Of a DNA stretch of 9,477 bases, positions 6,633 to 9,477 are shown in pieces. The stretch covers positions 1 to 9,477 of the forward strand of contig CAAFWA010000185.1 in the NCBI GenBank assembly GCA_900766635.1. Reading direction: 5' to 3'. The stretch is from an uncultured Acinetobacter sp. Its GTDB lineage: Bacteria; Pseudomonadota; Gammaproteobacteria; Pseudomonadales; Moraxellaceae. Within the stretch, counting starts at the first letter, position 1. Each line of letters opens with the position of its first letter. Made by a program: the position numbers and the translations under genes. Under the pieces are notes generated by a model that saw nothing but the letters and a program-made list of their open reading frames with translations, was not told where the DNA came from and made no database searches.

Positions 6633-7247
6633 ATGAGACAACACGGTTTTACGATCATTGAGCTATTGGTGGGTTTGCTAGTTGCGATGTTATGTCTGCT
6701 GATGATGCTGATGCTGTTTAAGCAAACCACAAAAATTGGTGTTCATGCCGGGCAAGATGCCCAGTACAACATACAAATTCAAACAGGCCTCCTGATTGCA
6801 CAAAAATTTATTCAAAATGCAGGTTTTGGCTCTAGTCAACCGCATGATATTCAGATTGTAGAAGAGCATCCTCAAGTAGTGTATTGGCGTTTAATTCCTG
6901 AACCTCATATCACGCCAATTCGTTATGAATGCCAAGGTATGGTTGAGCGTATTTCCGATCAAGGGACACAAAAATTGCATCAGTTAGTGCTAATCGGAAA
7001 GCCATGTGGCTCCAATGAGACATGGATTGAAGGTCAGTGGCAAGATCAGCAGGTACTTGTGAATATCTTAAGTCAACAAAACACGCCCATTTTTCATTAT
7101 CGCTTGAATGAGGGTAACTGTACGCCCTATGGCATCAATCAAAAAGATCATCAGGGCTTAAAGCAGTTGGTCATTGAAGCCCGCCGTGAACATAGTGACC
7201 ATGTGATTAAAAATTTGATTTGTCTAAATAATATTGTTGTGAGTTGA
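6633..7247 (+). CDS. pilW: PilW (GspJ-type) minor pilin
   Basis: Prepilin of 204 aa with a very short leader MRQHG, cleavage G5^F6, Glu5 at E10, and the helix FTIIELLVGLLVAMLCLLMM (6-25). The post-helix segment 'TGLLIAQKFIQNAGFG' (51-66) matches the PilW/GspJ pattern of a helix ending in 'R/NAGF/Y'. The ectodomain has four cysteines (100, 125, 163, 197); C21 lies inside the membrane helix. AGGA lies 6 bases before the ATG, which directly follows the preceding TAA. In Acinetobacter the corresponding competence pilin is named ComB; whether this is that locus or a second minor-pilin set cannot be told here. It precedes the PilX-like gene by 10 bases, all in one transcription unit. Confidence 0.87.
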   Translation: MRQHGFTIIELLVGLLVAMLCLLMMLMLFKQTTKIGVHAGQDAQYNIQIQTGLLIAQKFIQNAGFGSSQPHDIQIVEEHPQVVYWRLIPEPHITPIRYECQGMVERISDQGTQKLHQLVLIGKPCGSNETWIEGQWQDQQVLVNILSQQNTPIFHYRLNEGNCTPYGINQKDHQGLKQLVIEARREHSDHVIKNLICLNNIVVS

Positions 7248-7257
7248 GAAGATCATC

Positions 7258-9477
7258 ATGAAACGTCAACAAGGTATGGCCACAATTTTATTGGTCCTTT
7301 TGATTGCACTGACTGTGATGACGATTACAGCAAGTGTAGCAGCACATCTAACGGCCAATAAAGAAGCCAAAGTGGCAGCACATGCACAAACCAATGCACA
7401 AATCATGGGTTGGGCAGGGGTTAGTGCGTTTCGTGAATATTTATTTAAAGTGGGCAATCGTGGCGTTCAACATCTACAACGTTTGCATAATACATCGGTG
7501 ACCTTGCGTCATGATGCAAATGAAAAAGTAGTGATCGCTGATAATATTCAAGTTGAGGGCTGTACCACACAAGGCAACTGTACCATTACAGCCGATATCA
7601 GTTCAAATAACATCACCTCGCAAGCAGCCACGACTATTCGCGCGGTATATGAATTAAACATCCAACAAGGCCAAGTCAGTATTCCAAATGAGATGCCCAA
7701 TCTCAACTTTGCAGGGGATACATTCTTATCAGGCACGACCTTGGCAGCAGAAGTGCCCAATACCAAAGCTGTACTCAATGTTGAAGGTGGGCATGTTTCT
7801 ATTCAAGCGGGCTTTAAAACTGAAAATATTTCTAAATTAACCATCAATGTCAAAAAAGATGCCAATGGTAAAGGTGGTGATGTGATTATTGATTGTTCAA
7901 CCACAGCCTGTGGTAATGTCGAAATTGATATTAATGCTGAGGGCTATGTTCATATTATTCATCCCGGCCAATTTGGAGACATTAAGTCGCTCGAATGGGT
8001 CAAATTACAAACAGGGGTTAAGGCTCAAAATATTAGTGCCTTAGGCACCGTGCATTTGGCTTTAAATTCAAGTGCTCAACAGATTCGTACGTTAGGGGAT
8101 GTTGAGTTGACAGAGGGTGCATCAGCCCAAAATATTTATACCAATGGTGATGTCAAGCTACGGACCAATGTCAAAGCCAATTATATTCAAACCATCGGTG
8201 CCGTGTCGGTTTCCGTCTTTAGCCAAGTGGCAGGAGATGTGATTTCGGGTAAAGAGGTGAATATTTCCAATAGTACCGTTGGGGGTGATGTTAAAGCCTA
8301 TGAATATGTGGATTTAGATACATCAGCCGAAGTCAAAGGCAATGTCTATGCACAAAATAAATCACGTCAGGGCATTGGGACCTATAAGGCTGCACTACGT
8401 TTAAGTACTAGTACTATTTATGGCAATGTCTATGCAGATGGTCATATCCGCTTACTCGATAGTGTCGTCGGTAAAGATATTTTAGGTAATGTGTATATTA
8501 CTGGTGAGGTTAAAGCCATCTCCGATCGCACCATTGAGGGTGAAATTCGTGAAAAGATGCCGCTCAATCAAATTCCGGGCCTTGATTTTGTCATTCCACC
8601 TGCCTTAGATGAAGCCGTGTTTCGTGAGCAAGTGTTGCGTGAAATTAACGAGCAAATGAACTTCAATACCAAAGTCGATGTTCGGGTATATAAAGATCAA
8701 GCCAACTATATTTTTACTTTAGACAATGGCATGGCACGTGTGTATCTCAACCACTTACGTAATGAAAGCACTCAAGTTACCTATCGTTATGAAGAGGGTA
8801 AACAATATGCTTATGATCAAAATAACCAAAAAACCTTAGTAAATGATCGTGGTTTTTATTTAGGTAAATATAGCTTAAATGGTCAAGACTATGTTGGGGC
8901 CATCTGTTTAAGCGTGGTTCAAGAGCAGTCGATGACCAATAGTTCATTATTGGAAGATGGGCATCGTAGTGGTTACTGCAACAGTGAAATTGTCGGTTAT
9001 TTACCGCGTGTCAGTTTAGATTTCAATGGTTTAAATGGTGATAAGCGTCGTGTATTTGGTTGGCCGGACGATTATGATTTTACCCTGCCAGATACTTTTT
9101 ATATTCGTTCGACCCAAGAATCAAGTATTGAAAATGCAGCTTTTGCACCGGGGATTATGTATTTTGAGGGGAAATTGATCATCTCAGGTGATGAGAATAT
9201 CCGCGCAGATAGCATGACCACCGCTTTTACCAATAGCTTTTTAGCGGAGGGTTCAATTGATGCGATAGCAATGTCCCCACGTATTTTCTCACCCTATAAC
9301 GTACTTCGTGAGGGTAAAGCAGAATTGATCTGTTCACGCCGTTTACAGTCTGTGACGGGCCAAAGCTTTTCGGGTATCCCAAATACGAGCCCGCGTACCA
9401 TCACTGAACAATTCTTAACGCCCGTGAATCTCTGTAAAGATGCGAGCACATTCTCTTACGCCATGAATCAAGTTCCA
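7258..9477 (+). CDS. Giant PilX/GspK-like pilus tip protein with beta-solenoid ectodomain, 3' partial
   Basis: An uninterrupted frame of 740 codons starts at ATG 7258 (GAGAAG 6 bases upstream) and is still open at the window end. The N-terminus, MKRQQG^MATILLVLLIALTV, is a prepilin leader plus helix of the PilX_N type; mature position 5 is Leu, not Glu, as in GspK/PilX-class tip subunits. PilX and GspK proteins are normally about 150-330 aa. Residues about 30-140 could be a pilin-like neck with the close pair C102/C108. Residues about 170-430 are a beta-solenoid: G-x-V-x-L units with a 17-residue period at 243-310, then three GNVY turns (361, 389, 410), similar in pattern to bactofilin-type helices. 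Residues about 440-740 are a further extracellular region of unknown fold, including PGIMYFEGKLIISG (631-644) and Cys550, 574, 692 and 726. Likely the cap of the filament formed by the four upstream pilins, with an adhesin or sensing role (inference). Confidence 0.85.
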   Translation, partial: MKRQQGMATILLVLLIALTVMTITASVAAHLTANKEAKVAAHAQTNAQIMGWAGVSAFREYLFKVGNRGVQHLQRLHNTSVTLRHDANEKVVIADNIQVEGCTTQGNCTITADISSNNITSQAATTIRAVYELNIQQGQVSIPNEMPNLNFAGDTFLSGTTLAAEVPNTKAVLNVEGGHVSIQAGFKTENISKLTINVKKDANGKGGDVIIDCSTTACGNVEIDINAEGYVHIIHPGQFGDIKSLEWVKLQTGVKAQNISALGTVHLALNSSAQQIRTLGDVELTEGASAQNIYTNGDVKLRTNVKANYIQTIGAVSVSVFSQVAGDVISGKEVNISNSTVGGDVKAYEYVDLDTSAEVKGNVYAQNKSRQGIGTYKAALRLSTSTIYGNVYADGHIRLLDSVVGKDILGNVYITGEVKAISDRTIEGEIREKMPLNQIPGLDFVIPPALDEAVFREQVLREINEQMNFNTKVDVRVYKDQANYIFTLDNGMARVYLNHLRNESTQVTYRYEEGKQYAYDQNNQKTLVNDRGFYLGKYSLNGQDYVGAICLSVVQEQSMTNSSLLEDGHRSGYCNSEIVGYLPRVSLDFNGLNGDKRRVFGWPDDYDFTLPDTFYIRSTQESSIENAAFAPGIMYFEGKLIISGDENIRADSMTTAFTNSFLAEGSIDAIAMSPRIFSPYNVLREGKAELICSRRLQSVTGQSFSGIPNTSPRTITEQFLTPVNLCKDASTFSYAMNQVP
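7984..8349 (+). repeat. Coding tandem repeat: 17-residue beta-solenoid units
   Basis: Within the PilX-like protein, residues 243-364 divide into successive units of the form xxxGxVxLxxxxxAQxI. Val/Val/Val/Val/Val at 248, 265, 282, 299, 316, Leu at 250, 267, 284, 301, Ala at 256, 273, 290, 307 and Ile at 259, 276, 293, 310 are exactly 17 apart. Later units run 17-19 residues (330-346, 347-364). The DNA of the units differs considerably, so the repeats are old and held by structure, not recent copies. Confidence 0.75.

Noticed and set aside
7266..7778. Minus-strand open frames of 60-80 codons across the start of the PilX-like gene
   Set aside because: They lie antisense to a continuous 740-codon frame with a clear prepilin N-terminus; no start signals or domains are visible.
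1..9477. tRNA, rRNA, CRISPR array, insertion sequence or prophage elements
   Set aside because: No cloverleaf, spaced direct repeats, transposase or terminal inverted repeats were seen on reading the window.

Overview
The window looks like a chromosomal segment of an Acinetobacter-type gammaproteobacterium (Moraxellaceae). This is inferred from the AT-leaning base composition and codon use and from the mix of families: an MHS-type MFS carrier with SDR enzymes under a PAS/sigma-54 activator, a Blc-type lipocalin, and a run of type IV pilin-like genes. No database search was possible, so the genus is a judgement, not a measurement.

Left part (1-4373, + strand): the 3' part of a PAS/AAA+/Fis-type sigma-54-dependent activator, a 185-bp gap, then an apparent operon of a 12-TM metabolite:H+ symporter and two short-chain dehydrogenases. 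The arrangement suggests an inducible uptake-and-oxidation pathway for a small organic acid or related metabolite; the sequence does not reveal the substrate. A 13-bp-stem inverted repeat lies between the symporter and the first SDR. A strong bidirectional terminator (4382-4403) closes this block and also serves the convergent gene.

Middle (4407-4901, - strand): a Blc-family lipocalin that lacks the lipoprotein signal peptide of E. coli Blc. It is followed by an AT-rich, gene-free gap of about 400 bp that must hold the divergent promoters of the lipocalin and the pilin cluster.

Right part (5299-9477, + strand): five tightly packed or overlapping prepilin-like genes, ordered PilE/GspG-like, FimT/GspH-like, PilV/GspI-like, PilW/GspJ-like and a PilX/GspK-like gene. 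The first four have the G^F...E5 prepilin signature. The fifth lacks Glu5, as GspK/PilX tip subunits do, and runs off the window still open after 740 codons. That is far longer than a normal PilX or GspK. Residues about 170-430 form a repeat-rich beta-solenoid (exact 17-residue period in four to five units, bactofilin-like pattern), followed by a further domain of unrecognised fold.

The most interesting idea is that this is a minor-pilin set whose tip subunit carries a built-in large beta-solenoid ectodomain. It might act as a filament-tip adhesin or sensor and stand in for a separate PilY1. No assembly ATPase, platform protein, secretin or prepilin peptidase is present, so the set would depend on machinery encoded elsewhere.
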